Assembly (NCBI RefSeq): GCF_007859935.1 | Contig: NZ_SJPO01000001.1 | Span: 975,301-1,039,300 of the forward strand | Direction of reading: 5' to 3' | DNA: 64,000 nucleotides | Source: Posidoniimonas polymericola | GTDB lineage: Bacteria; Planctomycetota; Planctomycetia; Pirellulales; Lacipirellulaceae | Part shown: positions 1 to 10,998 of the stretch, in pieces | Position numbering within the stretch: position 1 is the first letter of the stretch | How the letters are laid out: every line of letters begins with the position of its first letter | Notes under the pieces: generated by a model | Databases searched by the model: none | What the model was told of the DNA's origin: nothing | The model's input: the letters and a program-made list of their open reading frames with translations, nothing else | Made by a program: the position numbers and the translations under genes

Positions 1-399
1 GTAGGCGTGGCCGCGCTCTTCGCGGAAGTCCTTGGCGAAGGCGTAACCCGCCCACATCCGCTTGAGCTGCGGGATGGTCTCGAGCTTGCTCTTGGAGACC
101 ACGTCGCGCGGGTCCTCGTCGGTGGGGACGTTGGGCACCGCCTCGCTGCCGCCGTAGGTTGTCTGCGTCATGTCGGCGGTCTTCAGATAGTCGTCGTACT
201 GCAGCGGCCAGTTCTGACCCCAGATGGCCGGGTCGGTGGTGTCGTCGGTCACCTCGGCCACGCGGACGATCGGCGTGCGGGCCTCGATCTTGTGCTGCTG
301 CACATCCAGCAGCAGCGACGCAATCGCGAAGCACGCGCCCCCGGAGATCACAGCGACCAGCAGGAGCAGCCAGAAGGAGGTTTTTCCGGAGTGACGCAT
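1..399 (-). CDS. nrfA: Cytochrome c nitrite reductase catalytic subunit, N-terminal part (cut by window edge)
   Basis: Periplasmic pentaheme enzyme that reduces nitrite to ammonium with six electrons. Only the first 133 residues are in the window; the gene runs off the left edge before any heme motif. The start ATG is at 399-397 and is followed by an N-terminal membrane segment or signal (about residues 8-31). The typical NrfA stretches WGQNWPLQYDDY, YGGSEAVPN and WAGYAF(A)KDFREERGHAY are visible. It lies 50 nt downstream of nrfH on the same strand, the usual nrfHA order. I am confident of the family; completeness cannot be judged here. Confidence 0.92.
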   Translation of the reverse strand, partial: MRHSGKTSFWLLLLVAVISGGACFAIASLLLDVQQHKIEARTPIVRVAEVTDDTTDPAIWGQNWPLQYDDYLKTADMTQTTYGGSEAVPNVPTDEDPRDVVSKSKLETIPQLKRMWAGYAFAKDFREERGHAY

Positions 400-449
400 G
401 GCGGGTCGGTCCCTGAAGTAGCTTGCGGTAGAGGATTAGGAGGCGGCGT

Positions 450-941
450 TTAGCGGTCGTGCCCGACTGTGCTGTGGCAGCGGATGCAGGCGAGTTCCTC
501 GAACTGGCCGCCGCCGGTGGCGGTCGCCTCGATCGAGTGCGTCACGTCGGCGTGGCAGTAGCGGCACGCCTGCTCGGTGACGCCGCGGTTGTAGTCGGTG
601 ATGCGGATGTTCTCCGGGAAGTCCCCGGTGGTGAACGCCAGCGAGTGGAAGAAGCCGTTGCGGGCCTTGCAGTAGTACTTGCCAGCTAGGTCGTGCGGGG
701 CGTGGCAGTCGTTACAGGTCGCGAACTTGCCGTGCGACGACTTCACCCACGCGTCGACGTGCCCCTGCATGACGTGGCAGTTGGCGCACGCGTTGGGGTC
801 GTTTGTCAGGTAACTGGCGCCCTCGGCGTAGACAAACGTAAACGCGCCTAGCCCGATCGCGGCGCCGATCAACGCCGCGCACAGCAACGCCAAGACGGTC
901 AGTCCAACAACAGCGTGGCGACGACTCACGCGGCAATCCAT
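450..941 (-). CDS. nrfH: Cytochrome c nitrite reductase small subunit, tetraheme quinol dehydrogenase
   Basis: 163-aa membrane-anchored cytochrome of the NapC/NirT/NrfH family that passes electrons from menaquinol to NrfA. An N-terminal membrane helix lies at about residues 11-38. Four CxxCH heme motifs follow in order: CANCH, CNDCH, CRYCH and CIRCH. NrfH is the short four-heme member of the family, and both the length and the following nrfA gene agree. Together they form a two-gene respiratory ammonification operon. The 288-nt gap upstream (942-1229) holds a GC-rich inverted repeat at 1166-1198 without a T tract, and otherwise nothing I can name. Confidence 0.93.
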   Translation of the reverse strand: MDCRVSRRHAVVGLTVLALLCAALIGAAIGLGAFTFVYAEGASYLTNDPNACANCHVMQGHVDAWVKSSHGKFATCNDCHAPHDLAGKYYCKARNGFFHSLAFTTGDFPENIRITDYNRGVTEQACRYCHADVTHSIEATATGGGQFEELACIRCHSTVGHDR

Positions 942-1229
942 GCGGGAGGAGCAGAGTTGGTGATGAGGTGCTGAAGAGGCAAACGGCCGGCGTCCTGGCC
1001 GGCGGTTCGCTGAAGCTTAGCGGGCGGGTGATGCCGGTGCAATCAACGGCATCCAGAAAAGAAATAGGAGACAAACGACTCCATTTGGCTGGTTGCCGGA
1101 GTGCGTTCCAACGCTCGTTACGAGGCGGGCGCCGCTTGTTGTGTTCGCGCGGACCGCGCACTAAGAACGCCGCGCCCGAGCGAGTCGGACGCGGCGTTGA
1201 GAGAGTACTCGAGCCTTGCAGGGCGAGGG

Positions 1230-3365
1230 CTAGTCTTTGCCCTTGCCGCCGCGGAACCCTCGGAAGCTGCCGCCACCACCACCCTGCTGTGCCGCGGGCG
1301 GGCCGGAGGGGCCACGCGAACGCTGCACGTTAGGCGCGGGGGCCGCGCGACGCGAAGGAGCCGGCTGCGTTTGGACACGCGGCGATTGGGCGCGTTGCGG
1401 CGCGCTACGCTGCGGCTGCACCTGCGGAACAGAACGCCGCTGCACATTCGGTTGGCTCTGCTGCGGCATCGAGCGGTTCAGCTGCGGAGCGGCGGACGGC
1501 GACTGGCCGCCGCGGAATCCGCGGAACGAGGGCTGGCCCTGCTGCGAACCCTGCGGCTGCGAGCGCTGCTGGAGGTCCCTTTGCTGCTGGGCACGCTGTT
1601 GCTGCGACCGCTGCTGATCCTGAGCGCGTTGCTGCAGGGCCCGCTGCTGTTGGTCTCGCTGCTGCTGAGCACGCTGTTGGTCCTGCTGGGCACTGGCGTC
1701 CGGCCCGCGGTAGGCACGCAGCTCGCGATTCTGCTGCCCCTCAGGGCCACGGTTGCCGCGCGAGCGGGCATCGTTACCGTCCTGGTTGCTGAAGGTCCGC
1801 TGGTCGCGACGCTGGTCCATCCGCTGGCGGGGGTCGGCTTGAGCGCGAGCCTGCTGCTCTGCTCGTTGCCGTGCCTGCGTTTGGGCCTGCTCTTGAGCCT
1901 GGGCCTGCTGCTGCGAACGCGCCTGCTGTTCGACCTGCGGCTGCTGAGACCGGGCCTGTTGGCTCGCCTGATTGCCGCGCTGGCGGTTGCCCCGCTCGCC
2001 CTGCTGGGTAGCCGACCGACCGCGCTCGCGGGCCCAGTCGGGCAGGTTCAGCTGAGCAGTGGCGTCGACCGAGTTGCGGCCGCGGTTGCCGCGTTCGCCG
2101 TTGCGAGCCTCGGAGTCGACCGTGTCGCGATCCCTACCTGGTCGCTGGTCGCGCTGCGAGAACTGGCGGTCGCCGCCGCGCTCGACCTGCTCTCTCTGCC
2201 GCCGGAACTGATCGTACTGGCCGGCCTGCTGGCCCAGCCGGTCGAGCTGACCGTTGTCCACGCGGGTGAGGCGGAAATCGTTGCGGTTAGAGCGGTGCAG
2301 CTGCTCGGCGTTGCGGACGAGACTGTTGCGGTCAAAACTGTTATCACGGCGACTACGGTTGTCGTCATTGTGATTCCACTGCTTCCAGTCGTTATTCCAG
2401 TGGTTGTGAGCCCGGTTCTGCCAGCCGCTTTGGTTGCGTCCGAAGTTCCAAGCGTAGTACGCCAAAAGCGGGTCGTAGCCGCGGTTGCCGTAGTAGCCGT
2501 AGCGGGTGTTGTAGGCCGAGTGCCAAGGGCGGTAGCTGTTGTAGTTTGCGTAGTAGCTGCTCGGGCCGTAGTGGTAGCCATACCGAGGGCCGACGAACAA
2601 CGAGGTCAGCAGTCCGACCGTGCTGAGCACGCTCCGCGGGCGGTAGCGGTAGCCCACGCCGTAGCCCGAGTTCCAATAGACCGGGGCGTACAGCAGGCCG
2701 CGCGAGGCGAGTGGGTAGTCCCAGTACCCGTTGACGTAGATGGCGCCACGACGGGTGTAGTAGTAGTGGCTTGGGGTCCAGACCCAGTTTTGATTGCCCT
2801 GATACCAGTAGCCTGCCTGCCAGGCGTAGTCGTTGCTGCGGTACTGCCAGCAGCCAGGGATCCAGAAGTAGTTTTCGCCCGGGGCTTCGCTAGTGGGGCC
2901 TTCTTCCAGGCTTTCGGGCGGGTACGGAAGGTACTGCACGTTCCGCTGCTCGGCCGAGGTCCAGAAGCCGGGCGTCCAGGTGTAGCCGCGGTCGGCCTGC
3001 GACCAGTAGCCCACCACCCACGTCTGACCGGGGGGCAGATTGCGGTACACGCCGCTGACCCAGATGAAGTCGTCGCGGGTGTCGTCCCACATCCAGTAGC
3101 CGGGGATCCACTCGACGTTGTCGCCCTCGGGCTTGTACTCCGGGGGCAGCTCGTTGACCGGTTCGGGCGGCTGCTGGTTGATGGTGATGGGCTCGTCGCT
3201 GGCGTCGAACCGTAGCGGGTCGGCGAAAGCCTCGTGAACGGGGCCGTGGTCAAGCACTTGGGGGGCGTCGCCAGGCGTTGGGGCGCCGGGGGAATCCGGT
3301 TGGGCCAGCGCCGACGTGGCGTACAGGCCGGCGGCAAGCAAGCCGGTGAGGAAACGGTGGGTCAT
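1230..3365 (-). CDS. Exported W-x-x-G-x-W repeat protein with Gln/Arg-rich C-terminal half
   Basis: 711-aa protein with a signal peptide ending near ATSALAQ. Residues about 80-240 hold repeated Trp/Tyr units such as VEWIPGYWMWDD, WVVGYWSQ, WTPGFW, FWIPGCW and WQAGYW, the YXWXGXW-type repeat seen in many planctomycete envelope proteins of unknown function. A Tyr/Asn-rich stretch follows, then from about residue 330 a long low-complexity region of Gln and Arg with QQRAQQQ-like runs. The motif SFRGFRGG occurs twice near the C-terminus, the second copy only six residues from the end. Likely a cell-surface or matrix protein; the function is unknown. Very high GC gives long spurious reading frames on the opposite strand, which I left out because only this frame shows a signal peptide and repeats. 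Confidence 0.85.
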   Translation of the reverse strand: MTHRFLTGLLAAGLYATSALAQPDSPGAPTPGDAPQVLDHGPVHEAFADPLRFDASDEPITINQQPPEPVNELPPEYKPEGDNVEWIPGYWMWDDTRDDFIWVSGVYRNLPPGQTWVVGYWSQADRGYTWTPGFWTSAEQRNVQYLPYPPESLEEGPTSEAPGENYFWIPGCWQYRSNDYAWQAGYWYQGNQNWVWTPSHYYYTRRGAIYVNGYWDYPLASRGLLYAPVYWNSGYGVGYRYRPRSVLSTVGLLTSLFVGPRYGYHYGPSSYYANYNSYRPWHSAYNTRYGYYGNRGYDPLLAYYAWNFGRNQSGWQNRAHNHWNNDWKQWNHNDDNRSRRDNSFDRNSLVRNAEQLHRSNRNDFRLTRVDNGQLDRLGQQAGQYDQFRRQREQVERGGDRQFSQRDQRPGRDRDTVDSEARNGERGNRGRNSVDATAQLNLPDWARERGRSATQQGERGNRQRGNQASQQARSQQPQVEQQARSQQQAQAQEQAQTQARQRAEQQARAQADPRQRMDQRRDQRTFSNQDGNDARSRGNRGPEGQQNRELRAYRGPDASAQQDQQRAQQQRDQQQRALQQRAQDQQRSQQQRAQQQRDLQQRSQPQGSQQGQPSFRGFRGGQSPSAAPQLNRSMPQQSQPNVQRRSVPQVQPQRSAPQRAQSPRVQTQPAPSRRAAPAPNVQRSRGPSGPPAAQQGGGGGSFRGFRGGKGKD

Positions 3366-6381
<3,016 letters not shown>

Positions 6382-6403
6382 CTAGCAGGCGGCAAACGAA
6401 AAC

Positions 6404-6447
6404 GAAAAAAGCCCTGGCGGGCGAACCCGCCAGGGCTTTTGTTTTTT
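6404..6447 (+). terminator. Rho-independent terminator, probably bidirectional
   Basis: A perfect 11-bp GC stem (6411-6421 with 6426-6436, GCCCTGGCGGG paired to its complement) closes a CGAA tetraloop. T runs follow on the plus side (6437-6440 and 6442-6447) and AAAAAA precedes it at 6405-6410. It sits between the convergent gene ends at 6381 and 6468 and would stop both transcripts. Confidence 0.9.
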
Positions 6448-6467
6448 GAGGGGTAGTACGGCTCCGC

Positions 6468-7055
6468 TTAGCGAACGCGACGCAGCGCCGGGACCAGGCC
6501 GCCGATCAGCAGCAGCGTGGCGACCGGCTCGGGGACGCTCGGCGTCACGCTCAGGGCGAGCAGGTACGAGCCCGACTCCGGGTGCCCGCCGTCGAACATG
6601 TTGGCTGTGGCGAACGAGTCGCCCAGCGTCGGGTAAGAGAGGTCGCCGTCGTAGCCCGACACCGCCACGTAGTAGAGGCCGGTCGACGGGATGACGTAGC
6701 CGATGCTGGCTCCGTACTCAAGGCCCGCGTCGTCATCGAAGGCGACCAGCGTCTCGGCCGAGTCAAAGATGCCGAGCACCACGTCAGGATTGGAGCCAAG
6801 CGGCAGGCCCTTCAGCCCGGTTGCATTGGCGACCAGCACGTCGCCCAAGCTGAGATCGACAGAGAATACGTCGACGCCGCCCGCGTTCAGCGTGAGCACG
6901 CCGGCGTCGGCGTACGGCACGGCGCCAATTGCTATGGCGTCCGCGGTAGCGGGAGTGTTGTTGGGTTCACTCTCGATAATGGCGGCCTGCGAAACGGCCG
7001 CGGTGAGCGCAAAGAGTGCGCCCGAAGAAAGGGAGCTGCAAATCGTCCGGATCAT
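6468..7055 (-). CDS. PEP-CTERM protein with pre-peptidase-like beta domain
   Basis: 195-aa exported protein. The signal peptide ends near AVSQA. The EPNNTPATADAI opening and the D-V-F-S-V-D-L core are typical of bacterial pre-peptidase C-terminal (PPC) beta-sandwich domains. The C-terminus VPEPVATLLLIGG followed by an Arg-containing tail is a PEP-CTERM sorting signal: Pro-Glu-Pro, a hydrophobic helix, then basic residues, processed by an exosortase (not in this window). It is probably displayed at the cell surface or in the extracellular matrix. No enzymatic residues are apparent. Confidence 0.88.
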   Translation of the reverse strand: MIRTICSSLSSGALFALTAAVSQAAIIESEPNNTPATADAIAIGAVPYADAGVLTLNAGGVDVFSVDLSLGDVLVANATGLKGLPLGSNPDVVLGIFDSAETLVAFDDDAGLEYGASIGYVIPSTGLYYVAVSGYDGDLSYPTLGDSFATANMFDGGHPESGSYLLALSVTPSVPEPVATLLLIGGLVPALRRVR

Positions 7056-7402
7056 TAGATCCGCCCTCTGGAGAGGTGTGACCGGAAATCGTAGATGGGC
7101 TGCATGCGCAGATTACCTGGGCTTCAGGGGTGGGTCAATTGTTTCTCGCCGTTTTCCTGGGCTCGCACGAAGAGACCCCTGCAAGGTTGTGATCGGCTCC
7201 GACCTCGGGGCCGAAAATCGCCCGGGAGTGGCCTAATACGGTAGGCTGGGGGGCGGCGATGGGGCCGCCACGGGGCGCCTGCGATACTAGCTCGGCGGGT
7301 TTGCTTTCGCGCCGCAGGGCCCATGCCGTCCGGAGGAGGCAGCCGGCGCCCGACGAACGTTGTCGGAACGAGGGCGGGACTAGAGTTGGTAGGATGACGG
7401 CT
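7056..7402. other. Divergent intergenic region, 347 nt
   Basis: Lies between the PEP-CTERM gene (minus) and the first membrane-protein gene (plus). Besides the possible minus-strand promoter at 7110-7138 I see no repeat, RNA gene or coding potential. The plus side is very GC-rich, with no recognisable -10 element. Confidence 0.4.
7110..7138 (-). promoter_or_regulatory. Possible sigma-70 promoter for the PEP-CTERM gene
   Basis: On the minus strand TTGACC (7138-7133) is followed after exactly 17 nt by TAATCT (7115-7110), about 55 nt before the start codon at 7055. The -35 match is good and the -10 match weak. Confidence 0.35.
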
Positions 7403-8089
7403 ATGAGCTCGATCCGTGCCCGAACGCCCGCGACCCCAGGCGACGATCGACCGTTCCGGTTCGATCTGCGGATGATGTTCTTAATAAGCAGTGTTTGCGC
7501 GGTCCAAGCGGCTCTGCTTGGCTACTTCCTGCAAGACGCCAGTCTCGCGGACAAGGGGATGCTGTTGGCCGGCTGCGCTGCCGGGCTAGCGCTGCACGCC
7601 GTCTTGCACAGCCTAGGGCGGCGATGGCGCCCGGCCCATTCCGAGGCGCCAGTACGGATCCCGCTGCCCAACGCCCCGTCGATGCCCCAGCGGATCGCCC
7701 GATTGTTCTTCTACGGAGCCGCAATCGCCTCGTTCGCTGGCATGATGGCGCACGGGGAGGACCACGTGTCGCGCGCCTTCTGGGCGGGCTTGCTGCTGAT
7801 GCAGATGACCATGAGCACGGCGGATCAGCTGCTGTTCGACCGCGACTACGGTCGGGCCAATTTCTACCCGACCCACCTGTCGCTCAGTTTGGGCGAGCAC
7901 CGCAACTGGAAAGAGCTGACGGTTCGCTGGGGCGCGGCCGATGGCGAGGGGCAATGCCTCGCTCTTCTGCTCCCAACCCCGCGGACAATCCGGGAGATCA
8001 ACCTGCACGTGCCCCGCGAAAAAGTCGAGGCGGTTCAGGAGGTGCTTGCAAGGGCAGCTTGCGCCGAGGAGCTCGCGCTGGATGGCTAG
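7403..8089 (+). CDS. Unknown four-helix membrane protein (paralogue A)
   Basis: 228 aa from ATG 7403, chosen because AGGAT lies 7 nt upstream; ATG 7394 is an in-frame alternative. After RFDLRMMFLISSV, a planctomycete-type N-terminal membrane motif, four helices are predicted in the first 150 residues. A soluble C-terminal domain of about 75 residues has alternating beta-strand patterns (LSLSLGEHRNWKELTVRW, ending HVPREKVEAVQEVL). The next gene encodes the same layout and overlaps this one by 8 nt, so the two are probably translationally coupled partners. Function unknown. Confidence 0.75.
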   Translation: MSSIRARTPATPGDDRPFRFDLRMMFLISSVCAVQAALLGYFLQDASLADKGMLLAGCAAGLALHAVLHSLGRRWRPAHSEAPVRIPLPNAPSMPQRIARLFFYGAAIASFAGMMAHGEDHVSRAFWAGLLLMQMTMSTADQLLFDRDYGRANFYPTHLSLSLGEHRNWKELTVRWGAADGEGQCLALLLPTPRTIREINLHVPREKVEAVQEVLARAACAEELALDG

Positions 8090-8807
8090 TGATGTGTTGC
8101 CAGACGAGCTGATCGACCCGCCGCCGCGGTTTGGGATGCGGGGGCTGATCGCCCTAACGACCGTGGTGGCGGTTGCTATGGCCTGGATGGCGCCGACGCT
8201 GCGGGCCTGGGACGCTGAACGCTGGTGGTTGTTTGGCAGCGCCTTCGGCGTGCACGGGATGGCGGCCGGGGGCGGGTGGCTGATTCAGGAGCGGATCATG
8301 CGTCGTGCCCGGCGGCAGGCCGGTAGTCGATTGATCTGGCTCACGCGCGCCGAAACCGATGACCGGATGGCCAGCAGGTCGACGACCCTCGCGACCGCTC
8401 CCCGTCCGGTTGGGTTCTCGTTCGCAGCCTTGTCGGTAGTATTCTTCTCGTTCCTCGTTTCGGATCAAGTGTTGCGCCCGAGTCAGTCCGGCGGGGACGC
8501 GTCGCCCTACTACGCGTACGTGCTTTATGGGGTGATGATGGGCGTTGGCTGCTGGTACGCGTACCGACCGCGGTCGCTGCGTGGGGTGGCCCTCGGCGAT
8601 GGTGGCGTGTTCCTGGCGGCGGACATGAAGAGTCACCTTTGGGCGAATATCAGCGCGCCGGGGTGGCCGATGGCAGAGGGCAGCGACACCCTTTCGCTGC
8701 GAATCGCCGGAAGCTTCCCCAGGTGGGTCGAGGTGACCGTTCCCGACGACCTACAAACCGCGGTCGCAGAGCTGCTCGCCGAAAAGCTTCCGCCGCGGCA
8801 GCTCTAG
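8082..8807 (+). CDS. Unknown four-helix membrane protein (paralogue B)
   Basis: 241 aa from ATG 8082, inside the end of the preceding gene (8-nt overlap), with GAGGA about 11 nt upstream. It opens with PPPRFGMRGLIALTTVVAV, has four predicted helices, then a roughly 75-residue soluble domain ending TVPDDLQTAVAELLAEKL. This matches the end of paralogue A in position and pattern, which suggests tandem duplication. No family was recognised. A REPIN-like repeat starts 16 nt after the stop. Confidence 0.75.
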   Translation: MASDVLPDELIDPPPRFGMRGLIALTTVVAVAMAWMAPTLRAWDAERWWLFGSAFGVHGMAAGGGWLIQERIMRRARRQAGSRLIWLTRAETDDRMASRSTTLATAPRPVGFSFAALSVVFFSFLVSDQVLRPSQSGGDASPYYAYVLYGVMMGVGCWYAYRPRSLRGVALGDGGVFLAADMKSHLWANISAPGWPMAEGSDTLSLRIAGSFPRWVEVTVPDDLQTAVAELLAEKLPPRQL

Positions 8808-8823
8808 CCTTGCAAGCCCTGAA

Positions 8824-8892
8824 TAGCCCACGGCGCCAGCCGTGGGACCGCACCGTGCTCAGGGTTAGTCCCACGGCTGGCGCCGTGGGCTA
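8824..8892. repeat. REPIN-like twin hairpin, copy 1
   Basis: Two perfect 24-nt inverted arms (8824-8847 and 8869-8892) are separated by 21 nt. Each arm starts TAGCCCACGGCG and is itself an imperfect palindrome (CCCACGGC gcca GCCGTGGG), the architecture of two REP hairpins facing each other. A relative with the same design lies at 13615-13694. Confidence 0.85.
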
Positions 8893-8927
8893 GGCAGAAG
8901 CTGGCCGCAACGGGGTTCGCGGCTGCT

Positions 8928-9716
8928 TTAATCGGCAGCGGCCTCGTCGTCCTCGAGGTGCTCTTCCTGCTCCTCTTTCTCCTGCTCGTGCTCCTCGACC
9001 GCTTCCTTGTGCGCGGCGTCGCCGCGGCGGCCGTGGCGGCGCTCGTCCAACTCCTCGATCCGCTCCACCCGGCCGTAGAGGATGAGCGTGTCGCCCGCCT
9101 CGATGGTGGTGTCGCCGGTCGGGGCGCCGACGTACGGCTTGCCCGGCCGCTGCAGTCCGAGCACCAGCACCCCCTCGGTCGGCAGCCGCAGTTCGATGAG
9201 CGTCTTGTCGGCGATCCAGTCTCGGGGCTCCACCAGCAGCTCGCTCACCGCGAAGCCCCCCTGCAGCTGCAGCACCGCCACGAAGTCACGGACCTGCAGG
9301 TTGCCCCAGCGCCGAAGCACCCACGCGATCACGATATTAAGCCGCCGCTCGATATACTGGTTGGTGGCCACCAGCCACAGCAAGAACAGCCCGATCAGCA
9401 GGGTTATGATATTGAGTGTCCGCTGCCCCGACTCGACCTGCGTCGTGTTCATGAACGACACCATGATGGTCGCCACCACGGCCCCGATGCCGAGGTTGCC
9501 CATCAGCATCAGCAGCATCACGATCCGCCGCCGCACCGGGTGGCCGACAATGTCCTCGGCCTCGTTGGTGGTGTAGCCGCACCCGGTGAAGGCCGACCGG
9601 GCCTGGAACCGGGCCGACTCGCGGGACATGCCAGTTAGCATCAGCGTCATGGTCGCCACCCGGGTGACGAGCAGCGAGATGGTCAGCACGGTCAGCAGCG
9701 AAGCGATAGCAATCAA
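8928..9716 (-). CDS. Membrane protein with TrkA-C (RCK_C) domain
   Basis: 262 aa. Helices lie at about residues 2-25, 66-90 and 98-118. The region ARFQARSAFTGCGYTTNEAE between helices is characteristic of a family of short membrane proteins carrying a TrkA-C domain. The TrkA-C domain spans about 140-225 (FAVSELLVEP, EAGDTLILYGRVERIEEL) and probably senses a small ligand. The last 35 residues are mostly Glu, Asp, Lys and His. Presumably it takes part in or regulates ion flux; there is no TrkA-N (Rossmann) domain and no pore-filter motif that I can identify, and no transporter neighbour. The start at 9716 lies just beyond a long G-run. Confidence 0.72.
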   Translation of the reverse strand: MIAIASLLTVLTISLLVTRVATMTLMLTGMSRESARFQARSAFTGCGYTTNEAEDIVGHPVRRRIVMLLMLMGNLGIGAVVATIMVSFMNTTQVESGQRTLNIITLLIGLFLLWLVATNQYIERRLNIVIAWVLRRWGNLQVRDFVAVLQLQGGFAVSELLVEPRDWIADKTLIELRLPTEGVLVLGLQRPGKPYVGAPTGDTTIEAGDTLILYGRVERIEELDERRHGRRGDAAHKEAVEEHEQEKEEQEEHLEDDEAAAD

Positions 9717-9736
9717 GGCAGGGAGGCAGTGCTGTC

Positions 9737-9757
9737 GGGGGGGCGGGGGGGCGGGGG
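9737..9757 (+). other. G-run, possible quadruplex-forming sequence
   Basis: Plus-strand G runs of 7, 7 and 5 separated by single C residues, lying 21-41 nt upstream of the minus-strand start at 9716. The sequence has quadruplex potential; no function is demonstrated. Confidence 0.4.
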
Positions 9758-9840
9758 CGAGAGCGATGCCCGAGTTTTCTCACCCGCGGCCCGCGAGGAC
9801 AAGCCCAGCTGCCGCCGGAACCGGCTCGCACGGGGCCGCC

Positions 9841-10998
9841 TCAGCGGTTCATCACCTGGCGGTAGTGCCCGGGCGTGACGCCAAACTCGCGCTGGAACGC
9901 GACCCGCATCTGCTTGACCGAAGAGAAGCCCGACCGCTGCGCGACCCGGCTGATATTCTCCTTCGGGTTCTCCTTCAGCAGGTGCTTGGCCAGCAGCAGA
10001 CGCTGGCGGCGGAGGTACTGGTAGGGGGTCTCGCCGAGGACGTCGCGGAAGGCGTACTCGAGCCACCGCCGCGAAACCTCGGACTGCTTGGCCAGCTCGT
10101 CGACCGTGATCGGGTCGGCGATGTAGTCGTGCAGGTAGGACAGCGCCCGGCGGAGCCGCGCGTCGGACACGGCGAACATGGCGGTCGAGTCGCGCTCTAC
10201 CACCTCCAGCGGCGGCACGGTGATGTCGGCCGGGGCGGGTGATTCGCCGCTCATCAGGCGGTCGAGCAGCTCGGCGGCCCGGTAGCCCTCGAGCTGGTCG
10301 TTGCGCGCGACGCTGGTGAGCGTCGGCTGAACGTGTTCGCAGATCACCTGCTCGTTGTCCACGCCGACCACCGCGACCTTGTCGGGCGTCGAGATCTGGC
10401 TCTGGCGGCAGGCGTCCAGCACGTGCCGCGCCCGGTAGTCGGACACGGCGAACACGCCGCACGGCGTCGGGAGGGCTTGCAGCCAGTCGGCGAGCTGCTG
10501 GTGCTGCTCCAGCCAGACCGTGCCGCGGAAGCCGAAGGTCGGCGTCGAGAGGTGCTGCTCGCAGACGGCGTCGTTCTGGGCGAGTCGCTCGCTGAAGCCG
10601 CTCCACCGGGCCCGCGAGTACTCGACCCCCTCGAGTCCATAGAAGGCGAAGTTGGTGAACCCACGGCCGAGCAGGTGCTCGGCCGCCAGCCGACCGATCG
10701 CCGCGTTGTCGACCATCGCCCGGGGAACGGGCGAGGCCTCGATGGCGCTGGAGATGTTCACCACCGGCGCCGACATGCCGACCGCGCAGTCGGCCTCGGC
10801 GGGAGTGTTGATCGCCGCCAGCACGCCGTCGCCGGGCCAGTCGACCAGGTCGAGGACCGACAACGTGAGCGACTCCGGAGCGACCGTGTAGGACCAGCTG
10901 CGGCTGTGCTCCGCGGCGTAACGCGTCACCCCAGCGATGAAGTGCTCTTGGTGAGCTCCACGTGGGAAGGCGAGTGCGATTTGCTGATGACGATGCAC
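9841..10998 (-). CDS. XylR-type transcription regulator (sugar-binding domain plus AraC HTH)
   Basis: 385 aa. Residues about 5-270 resemble LacI/periplasmic-binding sensor domains (GVFAVSDYRARHVLDACRQ, VAVVGVDNEQVICE); about 280-383 form an AraC-type double helix-turn-helix (ITVDELAKQSEVSRRWLEYA and ISRVAQRSGFSSVKQMRVAF). This is the XylR architecture, in which a bound sugar switches DNA binding. It is divergent from the plus-strand run starting at 11307, whose symporter and rhamnosidase make a sugar effector plausible; the effector need not be xylose. Confidence 0.9.
   Translation of the reverse strand: MHRHQQIALAFPRGAHQEHFIAGVTRYAAEHSRSWSYTVAPESLTLSVLDLVDWPGDGVLAAINTPAEADCAVGMSAPVVNISSAIEASPVPRAMVDNAAIGRLAAEHLLGRGFTNFAFYGLEGVEYSRARWSGFSERLAQNDAVCEQHLSTPTFGFRGTVWLEQHQQLADWLQALPTPCGVFAVSDYRARHVLDACRQSQISTPDKVAVVGVDNEQVICEHVQPTLTSVARNDQLEGYRAAELLDRLMSGESPAPADITVPPLEVVERDSTAMFAVSDARLRRALSYLHDYIADPITVDELAKQSEVSRRWLEYAFRDVLGETPYQYLRRQRLLLAKHLLKENPKENISRVAQRSGFSSVKQMRVAFQREFGVTPGHYRQVMNR

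Noticed and set aside
1101..3215. 704-codon open frame on the plus strand
   Set aside because: Antisense shadow of the W-repeat gene. Its composition (mostly Ala, Leu, Val, Arg without domain pattern) is what high third-position GC produces; the minus frame has a signal peptide and clear repeats.
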